A stretch of 64,000 bases of DNA from Halalkaliarchaeum sp. AArc-CO (GTDB taxonomy: Archaea; Halobacteriota; Halobacteria; Halobacteriales; Haloferacaceae). Positions 50,540-59,963 of this stretch are shown here, piece after piece. Both the position numbers and the translations under genes were made by a program. The stretch is from the NCBI RefSeq assembly GCF_024972735.1, contig NZ_CP087723.1, forward strand, positions 62,001 through 126,000. Direction: 5' to 3'. The notes under the pieces are model-generated. The model saw only the letters and a program-made list of their open reading frames with translations. It did not search any database and had not been told where the DNA came from. The first letter of the stretch is position 1, and every line of letters starts with the position of its first letter.

Positions 50540-52347
50540 CAGGAGCCCTTCGCGAGCAGTTCCCCGTCGTCGTTGTAGCGGTACCCCGCCTCGTTGAACG
50601 CTTCGCGGGCTGCCTCCTCGTCGAACTCGCCATCGGCTCCGGCGAAGAACGGCACGACTGGGTCCTCCCCGTCCCAGAAGAGATCCGGTGGAACCCATCG
50701 TTCCTCCAGCGGTCCGGTCGCGGGCACCGCGTACCCGTCGAACACCTCCTCGACGATCTCTCCTTTGTCGAACAGCTGTGCGACCGCGACGCGGAACCTG
50801 AAGTTCGAAAGCGGCGCCTGGCGCGTGTTGAACCCGATGTGATACAGCGCCCGCGACCGATAGCTCACGAGGGACGTCGCCGACGACCGGGCTGCTCTGG
50901 GGACGGCGTCGGTTCCGAGGTTGGAAACCGTCGCGTCGGCGTCGTCGTCGGCCACCGCTTCGACGGCGACCACGTCGGAGGGGAGAACGCTCAGATGGAG
51001 CCGATCGAACGCCGGCCCTCCCTGGAATCGGTCCGGAAGATCCTCGAGGGATCCGAGTGGATGGTCGGTGACCCGCTCGAAGACGATCTCCTCGCCCGGT
51101 GTCGCCTCATGGAACCGGAGCTGCCCGGAGCCGATCGGCTCGTCGTTCGGCCGAACGAGTGCCTCCGTGGTCTCGTCGTTCACTTCGACCCCGGCGATCG
51201 TCGCCGGTCCGGTGTAGTCGCGCCAGACGTGTTCGGGCAACACGGGGACGGTAAACGCTCGGATTGCCACCTCTGGACTTCCGGTTTCGAACCGGATGTC
51301 GAACGTCTGCTCGTCGACCGACTCGATCGACTTCACGAGCGAAGATCGTCCTCGAAACCTGGAGGTGGGGATGGCTGACTCTACCCGACCCATCGACGTA
51401 TCGGCCAGAAATTCGTACGTGAACGCGACGTCCTCGGAATCGAGCGGTTCCCCGTCGTGCCAGGTGAGCCCCTCTCTGAGCTCTCCGCGCCAGAGCAGCG
51501 AGTCGTCGCTTTGTTGCTCGTCTTCGGTTCGTTCGCCGTGAGGGTGAGGTTGCCAACTTCCGAGGAGCCACGGCTGGAACTCGTCGTCGATCTGCCTGAC
51601 TAGCGGTGCATAAACCAGTGCGAGCAGGCTCCCGTGCCGCCGAAACTCCGCGGCGATCGGATTGCGGTTCTCGGTCAACCGCGGATCGGTGGTCACGAGC
51701 CGCAGGGTCGGTTCGGCATCGTCCCGGCGTGAAAGCGACAGGAGGTTCACCGGATCGGTCGGTCTGTTGTCCTGCCACTCGTAGAAGCGCGTTCCCCTGA
51801 CGGCGCTGATCTCGTCGGGAAACGCGATCGAGACGAACGGCTGTGATTCCGCGAGGTGACGCTGGAGAGCGGCCACCGCGTCCAGGCGGTCGGTGCCTTC
51901 CGTCGTTCGTTGTCTGGACAATAGTCTGTCGGTGTCCGGGTCCGCGTAGCCGAACGGGTTCTGCCACCCGGGCTCGGCCCCGTATTTCGAATGCAACAGC
52001 GGATACAGGGCGTCGGGATCGGCTGCCGTCGTTTCGGGGAGCTGACCGACGTACACGTCGAAGTTCCGGTTCAAGAGCACTTGGCGATACAGCTCTTCTT
52101 CGGTCAGCGTGTTGATCCGGGCCTCGACGCCAACCGCGTCGAGACGCCCCTCGAGGATCCGGGCGATCCGTACTGCGTTGGGATCGCTGTCGGCGGGCAG
52201 CGTCCGGATCTCCAGTTCGAGCTGGTCGGTCCTGTCGCGACCGGCAACAGTCCTGAAGTCGCGAAGACAGCCAGCCGTTCCCGACAGCGTCGCCGCTCCA
52301 GCCGCCAGAAACGTCCGCCGCGTGGTGGAGCTGAGACTCGAGCACAT
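50539..52347 (-). CDS. Family 5 (peptide/nickel-type) substrate-binding lipoprotein
   Basis: 602 residues. Tat signal RRTFLAAGAATLSGTAGCLR with lipobox TAGC. SBP_bac_5 core: VYAPLVRQIDDEFQPWLLGS near residue 243, LREGLTWHDGEPLDSEDVAF near 290, LVSYRSRALYHIGFNTRQAP near 493 and FRVAVAQLFDKGEIVEEVFD near 518. No permease or ATPase genes are next to it; the following gene is a PAP2 protein, with overlapping start/stop. Binding partner unknown. Confidence 0.88.
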   Translation of the reverse strand: MCSSLSSTTRRTFLAAGAATLSGTAGCLRDFRTVAGRDRTDQLELEIRTLPADSDPNAVRIARILEGRLDAVGVEARINTLTEEELYRQVLLNRNFDVYVGQLPETTAADPDALYPLLHSKYGAEPGWQNPFGYADPDTDRLLSRQRTTEGTDRLDAVAALQRHLAESQPFVSIAFPDEISAVRGTRFYEWQDNRPTDPVNLLSLSRRDDAEPTLRLVTTDPRLTENRNPIAAEFRRHGSLLALVYAPLVRQIDDEFQPWLLGSWQPHPHGERTEDEQQSDDSLLWRGELREGLTWHDGEPLDSEDVAFTYEFLADTSMGRVESAIPTSRFRGRSSLVKSIESVDEQTFDIRFETGSPEVAIRAFTVPVLPEHVWRDYTGPATIAGVEVNDETTEALVRPNDEPIGSGQLRFHEATPGEEIVFERVTDHPLGSLEDLPDRFQGGPAFDRLHLSVLPSDVVAVEAVADDDADATVSNLGTDAVPRAARSSATSLVSYRSRALYHIGFNTRQAPLSNFRFRVAVAQLFDKGEIVEEVFDGYAVPATGPLEERWVPPDLFWDGEDPVVPFFAGADGEFDEEAAREAFNEAGYRYNDDGELLAKGS

Positions 52348-52467
52348 CCGTTGGATGGTGGATAGCGATCCGTACGGACCGCTCAGTATCAGTCGTAAGT
52401 CGTCGTCGAACGTATAATAGTGCTGTGGTGGCGAGAACCGGATACCGGGGCCCGGCCCGGACCAGGA

Positions 52468-53187
52468 TCACCTGACTGCGTCGATCAATCGCGCACCTTC
52501 GAGGTAGACGAGCCCGTGTCGGCGGGCGTAGGCGGCAGCGTCGGCCGGCGCCAGTGCGGCACCGGACTCGTCGTCGAGCATCTCGCAGACGACGACCGCC
52601 GGAGGCAGCTCCGCCCGCTGTGCCAGCGCGAGCCCGAGTTCGGTGTGCCCCTCCCGATCCGCGAGCAGGTTCGGGGCCCCGCGCAGCAGGTGGACGTGCC
52701 CCGGGGTTCGGAACTCCTCTGCGAAATCCGCAGCGGTGTAGGAATCCGGTCCGCGGACCGCAGCGCTCGCGGCGCCGGACAGTTCCCGAATCGTCAGCGC
52801 CCGGTCCTCGTCGGTGATCCCCGTGAACGTCTCGCGGTGATTCACCGGAAGCGAGAAGGACGACCGCTCGTCGTACGCGAGATCGTGATCGCCCGCGGCC
52901 GGATGGTCGATCTCGCCGGCGAGGAACGGCAGCCCGAACGTCTCCGCGACCGAATCCGACAGCGCGACACAGACCAACCCGCCGGCGTCGTTGCGCATGC
53001 GTGCGACGTCGGCCGGTCCGACTGCCCCGGCGGGGTAGACGAGATCCGTCTCTCCCTCCCGGTCGTCGAAATCGTGGATCAGTACCGGCTTTCCTGCGGA
53101 AAACGCAGCGATCGCCTCCTCGACCGTCCCGCTTTCGAGGGGTTCCTCCCCTTCGATCGCCCCCGGGGCGTTCCGTCGACGACGCAT
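52468..53187 (-). CDS. ribB: 3,4-dihydroxy-2-butanone-4-phosphate synthase
   Basis: It makes DHBP from ribulose 5-phosphate for riboflavin synthesis. 239 residues. Seen: VLIHDFDDREGETDLVYPAG near residue 35 (acidic metal-binding loop), RNDAGGLVCVALSD near 86, FRTPGHVHLLRGAPNLLADR near 168, and EGHTELGLALAQRAELPPAV near 190. Directly follows ribK with no gap; together they form a riboflavin/FMN unit. Confidence 0.94.
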   Translation of the reverse strand: MRRRRNAPGAIEGEEPLESGTVEEAIAAFSAGKPVLIHDFDDREGETDLVYPAGAVGPADVARMRNDAGGLVCVALSDSVAETFGLPFLAGEIDHPAAGDHDLAYDERSSFSLPVNHRETFTGITDEDRALTIRELSGAASAAVRGPDSYTAADFAEEFRTPGHVHLLRGAPNLLADREGHTELGLALAQRAELPPAVVVCEMLDDESGAALAPADAAAYARRHGLVYLEGARLIDAVR

Positions 53188-53943
53188 TTACGCCACCTCC
53201 TCGCTACGGTCATCGACAGCGAAAACGCCGCCGTGGATCTCGACGGTCACCCGGTTGCCGTCTTCGAGATCGAGCTCCGTTCGGAGTTTGTCGGGAGCGA
53301 TGAGTTCGAGGTTCTCCTCGTCGTGGTGTGTCCGTTCGGGGACGATCACGTGCGCGAGATCGACGCTTCGGGCCCCGTCGGTTCGCCCCTCGTTGCTTCG
53401 CCGCACGCTCGCTGGATAACACGTCGCCGGGCCGAACGTTCGCTCCTCGTCCTCCCAGCCGTCGATCGCTACCCCGTCGATCGACCGGAGTCCCGCCCGC
53501 GACCGGGCGCTTTCCTCGTCGAGTTCGACGTTTAGAGTACCCGGAAACGGTTCGTATCCGAGCCGTTCCCGGAACTGTTCCATGTAGCCGGGCAGCGAGA
53601 TGTAGTGTCGTCCCTCGCCCATCCCGCTGATGACCTGGCCCCGAAGCGTGAGCGACCGGCGTCCCTCGAAGATCCGTCGGTAGTCGGCGTACTCGCGACG
53701 GAGTGCCGACTCCCCGTCGTCGGTAACCGTGATCCACTGTCCGTCGCTCACGACGTCGCGCTCGATGTGGTCGGCCGCCTCCAGCGCCTGGAGCCGGCGC
53801 GAGGCGGTCTGGTTCGACGCGTCGAGGCGGTCGGCGAGCTCCGAGCACGAGACTTTCACCGGTCCGACGAGGCCGCCATCGAGGGCGACGAGCTTCAGCG
53901 TCGCCAGTTCGTCCTGCCCGACGGCGGGTACTGTCCCGGACAT
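53188..53943 (-). CDS. ribK: HTH domain-containing CTP-dependent riboflavin kinase (RbkR type)
   Basis: It phosphorylates riboflavin to FMN using CTP. 251 residues from the ATG chosen. N-terminal winged helix (about 10-100; [20 protein letters not shown]), then the archaeal riboflavin kinase domain with [20 protein letters not shown] near 117, [20 protein letters not shown] near 148 and [14 protein letters not shown] near 180. RbkR proteins double as repressors of riboflavin genes, so this protein may regulate its own operon with ribB. Confidence 0.93.
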   Translation of the reverse strand: MSGTVPAVGQDELATLKLVALDGGLVGPVKVSCSELADRLDASNQTASRRLQALEAADHIERDVVSDGQWITVTDDGESALRREYADYRRIFEGRRSLTLRGQVISGMGEGRHYISLPGYMEQFRERLGYEPFPGTLNVELDEESARSRAGLRSIDGVAIDGWEDEERTFGPATCYPASVRRSNEGRTDGARSVDLAHVIVPERTHHDEENLELIAPDKLRTELDLEDGNRVTVEIHGGVFAVDDRSEEVA

Positions 53944-54210
53944 ACTTCGAGGTTGGCGGAGCCCGCGGAAAAGCGTATCGGATGTGGGATGCGTTCCAAA
54001 AATATGATAACACCCCCCCGGGGCGGCCTCAGAATCGCGTCGAACTGACCGCCGGTTACCGTTCGAATGTCCACTGCGGAGTGGCTTAAACGGTCCGTTT
54101 CTCCGGACGGATCCCCACTCGCGGTGGAGCCCGCCACGTCGGTTTGCGGCTACCACGGCCGTCCGGCTGGCACGGCCGCCCGGTCGGATGCAGTCGGCTT
54201 CGGAAGGGCC

Positions 54211-54216
54211 TTTACG
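54211..54216 (+). promoter_or_regulatory. TATA-like box of argS
   Basis: TTTACG centred about 26 bases before the ATG at 54238, supporting this start over an in-frame ATG 57 codons upstream. The 294-base gap between ribK and argS otherwise shows no gene. Confidence 0.5.
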
Positions 54217-54237
54217 GCCCACGGCAAACGCCCCTGC

Positions 54238-56004
54238 ATGTTCAGACAGTTCCGGTCGGACGTGGAGTCGACCCTCGAAGGGGCACTCTCGGAGCTGGGA
54301 TATCCGACCGACGATCTCGGAATCGAGGAGCCGCCGGCGGACGTCGACGCGACGCTCGCCTCGAGCGTCGCCTTCCGGCTGGCGGGGGAAGCCGGCGCGC
54401 CGCCGCCACAGGTGGCTGCGGAGGTCGCAGCGGCGGCCGAGCCGACGGGATACGTCGCGGCCGCCGCCAGCCAGGGGCCGTACGTGAACTTCACGACGAC
54501 CGACGAGTACCTCACGGACACGCTGTCGGACGCCCAGGGGGTGGATTACGGCGCGCTCCCGGATCGGGACACGTCAGTCGTGGTCGAGCACACCAGCGCC
54601 AACCCGACGGGGCCGGTCCACGTCGGCCGGGCGCGGAACCCGATCGTCGGCGACGCCGTCGCCAACGTGCTCGCGTCCGCCGGCTACGACGTCGATCGCC
54701 ACTACTACGTCAACGACGCCGGACGACAGATGGCCGTGTTCACGTGGGCCTACGAGACGTTCGACGAGAGTGATCTCGAGAAACCGCCGGCACGCGATCG
54801 GATCGAATACGATCTGGTGCGCTACTACCGGAAGGGGAACCACTTCCTCGAGACCGCCGATCCCGAGGAGGTCGAGGCCGCCGAAGCGGAGATCGCCGCG
54901 ATCCTCCAGGGGCTCGAGGAGGGCGAGGAGGCGGTCTACGAGCGGGTCGAGGAAGTCGTCGATGGCGTACTCGGTGGGATGAAGGAGTGTCTCGCCCGGC
55001 TTCCCGCGGTGTTCGACGAGTTCGTCAAGGAGACGCGGTTCATGCGCGACGGGTCAACCGACGAGGTGGCCGCCCGGCTCAAGGACACCGACCACGCCGT
55101 CTACGAGGAGGAGGCCTGGCAGCTCGAACTCGACGAGTGGGGGATCGACAAGAACCTCGTGTTCCTCCGGTCGGACGGCACGTCGCTTTACACGACCCGC
55201 GACCTGGCCCACCACGAGTGGAAGTTCGACAACTACGACCGCGCCGTCACCGTCCTCGGAGAAGACCACAAGCTCCAGGCCGATCAACTGGACGCGGCGC
55301 TCGAGCTGCTCGGCAACGACGTCGACCAGCTCGATCACGTCATCTACTCGTACGTGAACCTCCCGGAGGGGAAGATGTCCACCCGCCGGGGCACCGGCGT
55401 GATGCTGGACGACCTGCTCGACGAGTCGATCGATCGTGCACGCGAGGAGGTACAGCGCCGGATGGACGACCGGATCCGGGACGACGAGTTGACCGACGAC
55501 GACATAGAGCGGATCGCCCGGCAGGTCGGGATCGGCGCGGTCCGGTACGACATCGTCGCAAAGCAGCCGACGAAGGCGATCACCTTCGAATGGGACCGCG
55601 CGCTGGACTTCGAGGCGCAGTCGGCGCCGTACGTCCAGTACGTCCACGCCCGGTGTTGCGGGATCGAGGAGGAAGCAGCAGGAGCGGGAATCGAACTCCC
55701 CGACGCCGACGCCGAGGTGACGCCGGACCTGCTTGACACTCCCGAAGAGCGGGACCTGCTCGCCGTGATCGCCCGGTTCCCCGCCTGCATCGAGGAGGCT
55801 GCAGACGAACTGGAGCCGCATCTGATCGCCACCTACACCCGGGAGTTCGCCGAGACGTTCAACGCGTTCTACCGGGAGTGCCCCGTGGTGACCGCAGACG
55901 ACGAGGCGACCGCCAGGGCACGTCTCGCGCTCGTTCGCGCCGCCCGACACACGATCGCGAACGCGCTGTCGATACTCGGCGTGGAAGCGCCGAAATCGAT
56001 GTGA
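54238..56004 (+). CDS. argS: Arginyl-tRNA synthetase
   Basis: 588 residues from ATG at 54238. Class I signature [19 protein letters not shown] (HIGH-like HVGRA), [20 protein letters not shown] (KMSKS-like), N-terminal Arg-S additional domain (about 1-110; contains [17 protein letters not shown]), and anticodon-binding helical C-terminus ([18 protein letters not shown]). Usual length. Confidence 0.97.
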   Translation: MFRQFRSDVESTLEGALSELGYPTDDLGIEEPPADVDATLASSVAFRLAGEAGAPPPQVAAEVAAAAEPTGYVAAAASQGPYVNFTTTDEYLTDTLSDAQGVDYGALPDRDTSVVVEHTSANPTGPVHVGRARNPIVGDAVANVLASAGYDVDRHYYVNDAGRQMAVFTWAYETFDESDLEKPPARDRIEYDLVRYYRKGNHFLETADPEEVEAAEAEIAAILQGLEEGEEAVYERVEEVVDGVLGGMKECLARLPAVFDEFVKETRFMRDGSTDEVAARLKDTDHAVYEEEAWQLELDEWGIDKNLVFLRSDGTSLYTTRDLAHHEWKFDNYDRAVTVLGEDHKLQADQLDAALELLGNDVDQLDHVIYSYVNLPEGKMSTRRGTGVMLDDLLDESIDRAREEVQRRMDDRIRDDELTDDDIERIARQVGIGAVRYDIVAKQPTKAITFEWDRALDFEAQSAPYVQYVHARCCGIEEEAAGAGIELPDADAEVTPDLLDTPEERDLLAVIARFPACIEEAADELEPHLIATYTREFAETFNAFYRECPVVTADDEATARARLALVRAARHTIANALSILGVEAPKSM

Positions 56005-56011
56005 ACCGAAA

Positions 56012-57862
56012 TCAGACCGGAACGACGGTGATCTCCCGCCGCCTGTCGATCGCGTCCTCGAGCTCTTCTGCGATCGCGGACCCACGGGAGACCTGGATAT
56101 CGCCTCCCCGCCCCACCGTCGCCGTGAACAGGTAGTCGCCGCCGGCGCGTACCTCAACCGTCTCGCCGACGAACTCGTCGACCCTGATGACCACATGTCG
56201 GGAGGTGATCTCCGGCTGCACGACGGTCGCGTTGGGATCTGTGAGTTCCGTGCCGGAACGGTCGGCGGCGTTCGCGCCGCCCGGTCGCTCGTCGTGGGTC
56301 CGCACGTCGATGTCGATCCCGAGCCGTTCTTCGATGTCGCTGATCCGGCCGCCGCCCTTCCCGATCACGTAGGAGATGTCGTCCTCCTCGACGTAGACGA
56401 CGGCGTCGTTTTGCCCCTTCAGCTCGACCTGGACGTGGCCGCGCGCGACCGACCGGATCTCCCGTTCGATCTCCTGTTTCGCGATCCGGCTCACGCCGGT
56501 GTCCTCCCCGTCGTCGTCGGAAAGCGGCACCGTCACGACCTGCCGGTTGAACGTGTAGATCTCGTACTCGGGGCGGCCGGTCTCGAAGTCGGTCACCTGG
56601 ATCACCGGCCGGGCGAGGTCTTCGGCAGTGAGTCCCTCGGGCACTTTCACCGTCGTCTGGACGTCGTAGACGGTGTCCACCTGTCCGTCCTCGATGAACA
56701 CGACCGTGTCGACGACCTGCGGGATCATGCCCAGCTCGACCCGCCCGACGAGCCGCTGGAGCGCGTCGATCGCCCGGGTGGCGTGGACGACGCCGACCAT
56801 CCCGACCCCCGCCAGGCGCATGTCGGCGAACACCTCGAAGTCGTCGGTCTTGCGGACCTCGTCGTAGATCGTGTAGTCCGGCCGGACCAGAAGCAGCGAG
56901 TCGGCGGTCTTGGCCATCTCGCCCCCCAGCGCGCCGTACTGGGTGATGTCGGGGCCGACGTCGAGGTCGCGGGGCTTTTCCATCGTCTTGACCGCGTAGT
57001 CGTTCGCGTCGAGGAACTCCGCGACCGCCTGGGCGAACGTCGACTTCCCGGCGCCCGGCGACCCCGAGATGAGCACGCCCCGCTGGCGTTCCAGCAGCCG
57101 GCGCTTCAGCGGCTCCGCGTGGCTGTAGTCGTCGAGCTCGGTCTTGACGATCGGTCGCACGGCGGTGATCTCGATCCCGTCGGAAAACGGCGGTCGTGCG
57201 ACCGCGATCCGGAAGTCTTGGTACTGGACGATCGTCATCCCCGGCTCGGCCAGCTCGATGAACCCGTCGGGGCTAGCGCGCGCGAGCGCCTCGATCGTGT
57301 CGGCCCACTCGCGCATCTGCGCTTCGGTGGTTTCCTCCTCGGCGATCCGCTGGTAGGTCAGCTCGCCGATCCGTCCACGTTTCGCCTTCGGTCGGGTTCC
57401 CGTCTTCAGGTGAACCGACAGCGTCTCCTCGTCGAAGTACTCCCGGATCGGGAGGTCGTCGACCTGGCGGACGACCGGTTCGACGTACTCGACCTGCAGG
57501 CCCTTCGCGCGGCCCACCTCGGCCTGGACGTAGTCGCTGGTGAGCAACACCGCGTCGTGGTCGGCGGCGACGTCCCTGATGAGGGCGTCGATCTCCCCCT
57601 CGCCGGCGACGCCGTGGGTGTCGGGACCGGGACGTTCACCGACGTACTCCACTTCGATCTCTCCGTCCTCGACGAGGTCGACGAGCCGCTGGAGTTCGGC
57701 GAGGCCCTCCCAGCCGGTGTCGAGCCCCTCGTTGGCCTGCGCCTCGAGTTCGCCCACCACCGCTTCCGGGACGACGACCGTCCATCCGGCGTAGCTTCCG
57801 TCCTCGATCCGCTCGGACACGCGGCCGTCGACGACCGCGCTCGTGTCCGGAACAACGTTCAT
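56012..57862 (-). CDS. PIN-domain, VirB11-like ATPase and KH-domain protein
   Basis: 616 residues. N-terminal PIN domain (about 1-140; NVVPDTSAVVDGRVSERIED, then acidic EGEIDALIRDVAADHDAVLL), central RecA/VirB11-like ATPase (about 230-470; Walker A SGSPGAGKSTFAQAVAEFLD; Walker B LLLVRPDYTIYDEVRKTDDF), and C-terminal KH domain near 500-540 (ISYVIGKGGGRISDIEERLG). A common archaeal protein; likely RNA-related. Own TATA box at 57885-57894. Confidence 0.9.
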   Translation of the reverse strand: MNVVPDTSAVVDGRVSERIEDGSYAGWTVVVPEAVVGELEAQANEGLDTGWEGLAELQRLVDLVEDGEIEVEYVGERPGPDTHGVAGEGEIDALIRDVAADHDAVLLTSDYVQAEVGRAKGLQVEYVEPVVRQVDDLPIREYFDEETLSVHLKTGTRPKAKRGRIGELTYQRIAEEETTEAQMREWADTIEALARASPDGFIELAEPGMTIVQYQDFRIAVARPPFSDGIEITAVRPIVKTELDDYSHAEPLKRRLLERQRGVLISGSPGAGKSTFAQAVAEFLDANDYAVKTMEKPRDLDVGPDITQYGALGGEMAKTADSLLLVRPDYTIYDEVRKTDDFEVFADMRLAGVGMVGVVHATRAIDALQRLVGRVELGMIPQVVDTVVFIEDGQVDTVYDVQTTVKVPEGLTAEDLARPVIQVTDFETGRPEYEIYTFNRQVVTVPLSDDDGEDTGVSRIAKQEIEREIRSVARGHVQVELKGQNDAVVYVEEDDISYVIGKGGGRISDIEERLGIDIDVRTHDERPGGANAADRSGTELTDPNATVVQPEITSRHVVIRVDEFVGETVEVRAGGDYLFTATVGRGGDIQVSRGSAIAEELEDAIDRRREITVVPV

Positions 57863-57884
57863 ACCTGAAGATCCGACCGCGAAC

Positions 57885-57894
57885 GGTATAAGGG
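57885..57894 (-). promoter_or_regulatory. TATA box of the PIN-ATPase-KH gene
   Basis: Minus-strand CCCTTATACC centred 27 bases before the ATG at 57862, so the gene can be transcribed separately from the upstream RAD55-like cluster. Confidence 0.6.
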
Positions 57895-57951
57895 TGTTAC
57901 CTCCGAACGCAACGCCACCTCGCCTGGCGTGCTCGTCGCGCCGCTTTCCGA

Positions 57952-58494
57952 TCACTCGCGCCGTTTCGTTCCGTCCCGACGCCCCGGCCCGCCGCGGCTG
58001 CGGAGGAACTCCGGCAGCGAGAGACTCTCCGGGGGTCCGGTTTCAGTGCCGATATCGAGTGCTCTCACTCGGCCGAGGGCTCCCGGAAGCGCTTCCTCGA
58101 ACGTCCCGGTCGTCGGAACGTCGCCATCGGATGTGTCGTCGCCGACGAGCTCCGACCAGACCCCCTCGGCGTCGTCCTCGCGCCGTGCGAGCTTCATTCC
58201 GCGCGTCCGCCCCTCGTCGTAGGCGAGGTCGATCAGGCTTCGGTCGTAGGTCGAGTCGCCGGTCTCCTTGAGCCGCCGAAGCGCGCGGTCGGTGTCGATC
58301 CCGGCCAGGGCTTCGATCCGGCCCCGCGTACTCCCGGACGTGCTGTGGACCTGCTCACACGCGTCGGCCACCCCCAGCTCGAACGCCCGCTCGGTCGCGT
58401 TCTCCCCGTCGAGATCGGAGAACTCCGACAGGAGCCGCTCTTCGTCGGTCCCATTTCCCCCGTTCGTGCCTGTACCGCCGTCGTTTCCGTACAT
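57952..58494 (-). CDS. Unknown haloarchaeal protein next to RAD55-like ATPase
   Basis: 180 residues, acidic and mainly helical. Gly/Asn-rich start (MYGNDGGTGTNGGNGTDEE), a helical core (RAFELGVADACEQVHSTSGS, DRALRRLKETGDSTYDRSLI, DLAYDEGRTRGMKLARRED), a loop, then a Ser/Leu-rich end and basic tail (RSRGGPGRRDGTKRRE). No known family is recognised. It follows the RAD55-like gene by 13 bases, suggesting they work together. Confidence 0.7.
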   Translation of the reverse strand: MYGNDGGTGTNGGNGTDEERLLSEFSDLDGENATERAFELGVADACEQVHSTSGSTRGRIEALAGIDTDRALRRLKETGDSTYDRSLIDLAYDEGRTRGMKLARREDDAEGVWSELVGDDTSDGDVPTTGTFEEALPGALGRVRALDIGTETGPPESLSLPEFLRSRGGPGRRDGTKRRE

Positions 58495-58507
58495 TACTGT
58501 AAGTCCG

Positions 58508-59215
58508 TCACTGTTGGCTTCCCTGTGGTATCTTCCGCCGCTCGCCGATCCGGATGCCGTCGCTTTCGAACGAGAGCTCGTGGATGTCGGTGTCGATGTC
58601 GGTTCCCCGCATCTTCAGCACCTGGATCCCCCGCTGCATCTCCCCGTCCTCGAGGTAGTTGTGCAGGAAGACGACGCCGTGGGCAAGGAACTGCTCGGTC
58701 GCGTACGCGTCCGGTTCGGTGTTTTCCGCGACCAGAAGCGAGGTGGCGTCGGTCCGCTTGAGCGCCGACAGCACCTGAATGGTCGTCGCCTCGTCGTCGT
58801 CGAACAGGAACCCCAAAAGCATCGCCGAATCGATGACGACCCGGTCGATCCCCTGGGAGTTGATAAACGAGGTGAGTCGGTTTACGGCGTCGTTCTGCCG
58901 GCCGTTCGCGCCGGGGTTGCCGAAAAACCGGCTCCCGTTCGAGGAGAAGGCGTCGAGGAACTTGAGCCGCTCCGTCTCGATCGCGCGCTCGAACCCGAAG
59001 GAGAACCCGGACATGTCTTCCTTGATCCCCTCGCGGGTCTCGTGCATACTGATGTACAGACAGGTTTCGCCGTTCGCGACCCCCTCGGTGACGAACTGCG
59101 CGCCGAACGTCGTCTTGCCGCTGCCGGGCGGTCCCGTGACGACGCACAGCCGCCCCGCAGGCAACCCCCCATCGACGAGCCGGTCGAAGCCGTCGATGCC
59201 GCTTGACACCCTCAT
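58508..59215 (-). CDS. RAD55/KaiC-like single-domain ATPase
   Basis: 235 residues from the ATG chosen. Walker A VTGPPGSGKTTFGAQFVTEG near residue 25, ISMHETREGIKEDMSGFSFG near 56 (the KaiC-family Glu region), Walker B RVVIDSAMLLGFLF near 127, and the C-terminal strand GTDIDTDIHELSFESDGIRI. It shares the DIDTDI tail motif with the KaiC-like ATPase at 33514-34278. Lies upstream of an unknown protein in the same orientation. Confidence 0.85.
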   Translation of the reverse strand: MRVSSGIDGFDRLVDGGLPAGRLCVVTGPPGSGKTTFGAQFVTEGVANGETCLYISMHETREGIKEDMSGFSFGFERAIETERLKFLDAFSSNGSRFFGNPGANGRQNDAVNRLTSFINSQGIDRVVIDSAMLLGFLFDDDEATTIQVLSALKRTDATSLLVAENTEPDAYATEQFLAHGVVFLHNYLEDGEMQRGIQVLKMRGTDIDTDIHELSFESDGIRIGERRKIPQGSQQ

Positions 59216-59334
59216 GGCTGTTGGGAATCGTGTTGGATGAAAAAAGCTTCCCGTCCGATTTTCACCGATGATACTCTCCGATAGGGCGCTCGAGAGAGCA
59301 TGACGTCGTTTCGGCGGTTCGAATCCCATTGTGC

Positions 59335-59425
59335 GGCCTTTGACATCCTCCCCGCGCTACTCGCTTGTGCTTCCGATTGAGCATCCCAAGTACTGCGCTC
59401 CTTGAGCGCGGGCCCTCCGCCTCGT
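59335..59425. mobile_element. Possible decayed IS200/IS605-type end
   Basis: TTGACATCCTCCCCGCGCT near 59339-59358 resembles the end sequence commonly seen near haloarchaeal tnpB elements, and CCCGCGCT (59351-59358) pairs with AGCGCGGG (59405-59412). No transposase reading frame is present. This could be a relic of an insertion. Confidence 0.3.
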
Positions 59426-59497
59426 ATTGGTGACGCCGATCGAATTTAAACATGGAAACAGCAAAGTCTAATTGCCTGGATGCTGAATCGACGAGTG

Positions 59498-59887
59498 ATG
59501 CCTACCGTTGAATACCTGAACTACGAAGTGCTGGACGACCAGGGCTGGTCGATGGACGACGACGATCTGTTCGAGAAAGCCGCCGACGCCGGGCTCGGCG
59601 AAGAGGACTACGGCAGCCTCGAAGTCAACCAGGGCGAGTACGTCCTCGAGGCCGCCGAGGCGCAGGGGTATGACTGGCCGTTCTCCTGCCGCGCCGGCGC
59701 GTGTGCGAACTGCGCGGCGATCGCGGTGGAAGGCGACCTCGAGATGGACATGCAGCAGATCCTCTCCGACGAGGAAGTCGAAGAGAAGAACGTCCGGCTC
59801 ACCTGCATCGGTAGCCCGACGACAGACGAAGTCAAGATCGTCTACAACGCAAAGCACCTCGATTACCTCCAGAACCGCGTCATTTAA
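59498..59887 (+). CDS. 2Fe-2S ferredoxin, haloarchaeal type
   Basis: Electron carrier (for 2-oxoacid:ferredoxin oxidoreductases and others). 129 residues. Start ATG at 59498 gives [20 protein letters not shown], the known N-terminus of Halobacterium ferredoxin. The haloarchaeal acidic insert ([20 protein letters not shown]) is present. Cluster ligands: CRAGACANC and C in RLTCIGSP. The upstream in-frame ATG at 59480 is not favoured. Confidence 0.96.
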   Translation: MPTVEYLNYEVLDDQGWSMDDDDLFEKAADAGLGEEDYGSLEVNQGEYVLEAAEAQGYDWPFSCRAGACANCAAIAVEGDLEMDMQQILSDEEVEEKNVRLTCIGSPTTDEVKIVYNAKHLDYLQNRVI

Positions 59888-59922
59888 GCGATACCGCTCG
59901 GTGTCGCCAGAACCCGCGGTGA

Positions 59923-59929
59923 TTTTTTT
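59923..59929 (+). terminator. Oligo-T terminator after ferredoxin
   Basis: TTTTTTT after a GC-rich stretch, 36 bases past the stop, between convergent genes. Confidence 0.55.
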
Positions 59930-59963
59930 GGCCGCCACTCCCGTAAGCTATGGCTCCAGCCTG

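Noticed and set aside
54067-54237. N-terminal extension of argS from an upstream ATG
   Set aside because: The extension has no similarity to the ArgS N-terminus, and a TATA box lies just before the ATG at 54238.
56195-57868. Plus-strand open frame of about 557 codons
   Set aside because: It lies opposite the PIN-ATPase-KH gene, which has all its motifs and a promoter.
59315-59335. tRNA T-arm-like string GGTTCGAATCCC
   Set aside because: The flanks do not form a T-stem and no acceptor, D-arm or anticodon arm lies upstream, so it is not a tRNA gene; an att-like remnant cannot be shown.
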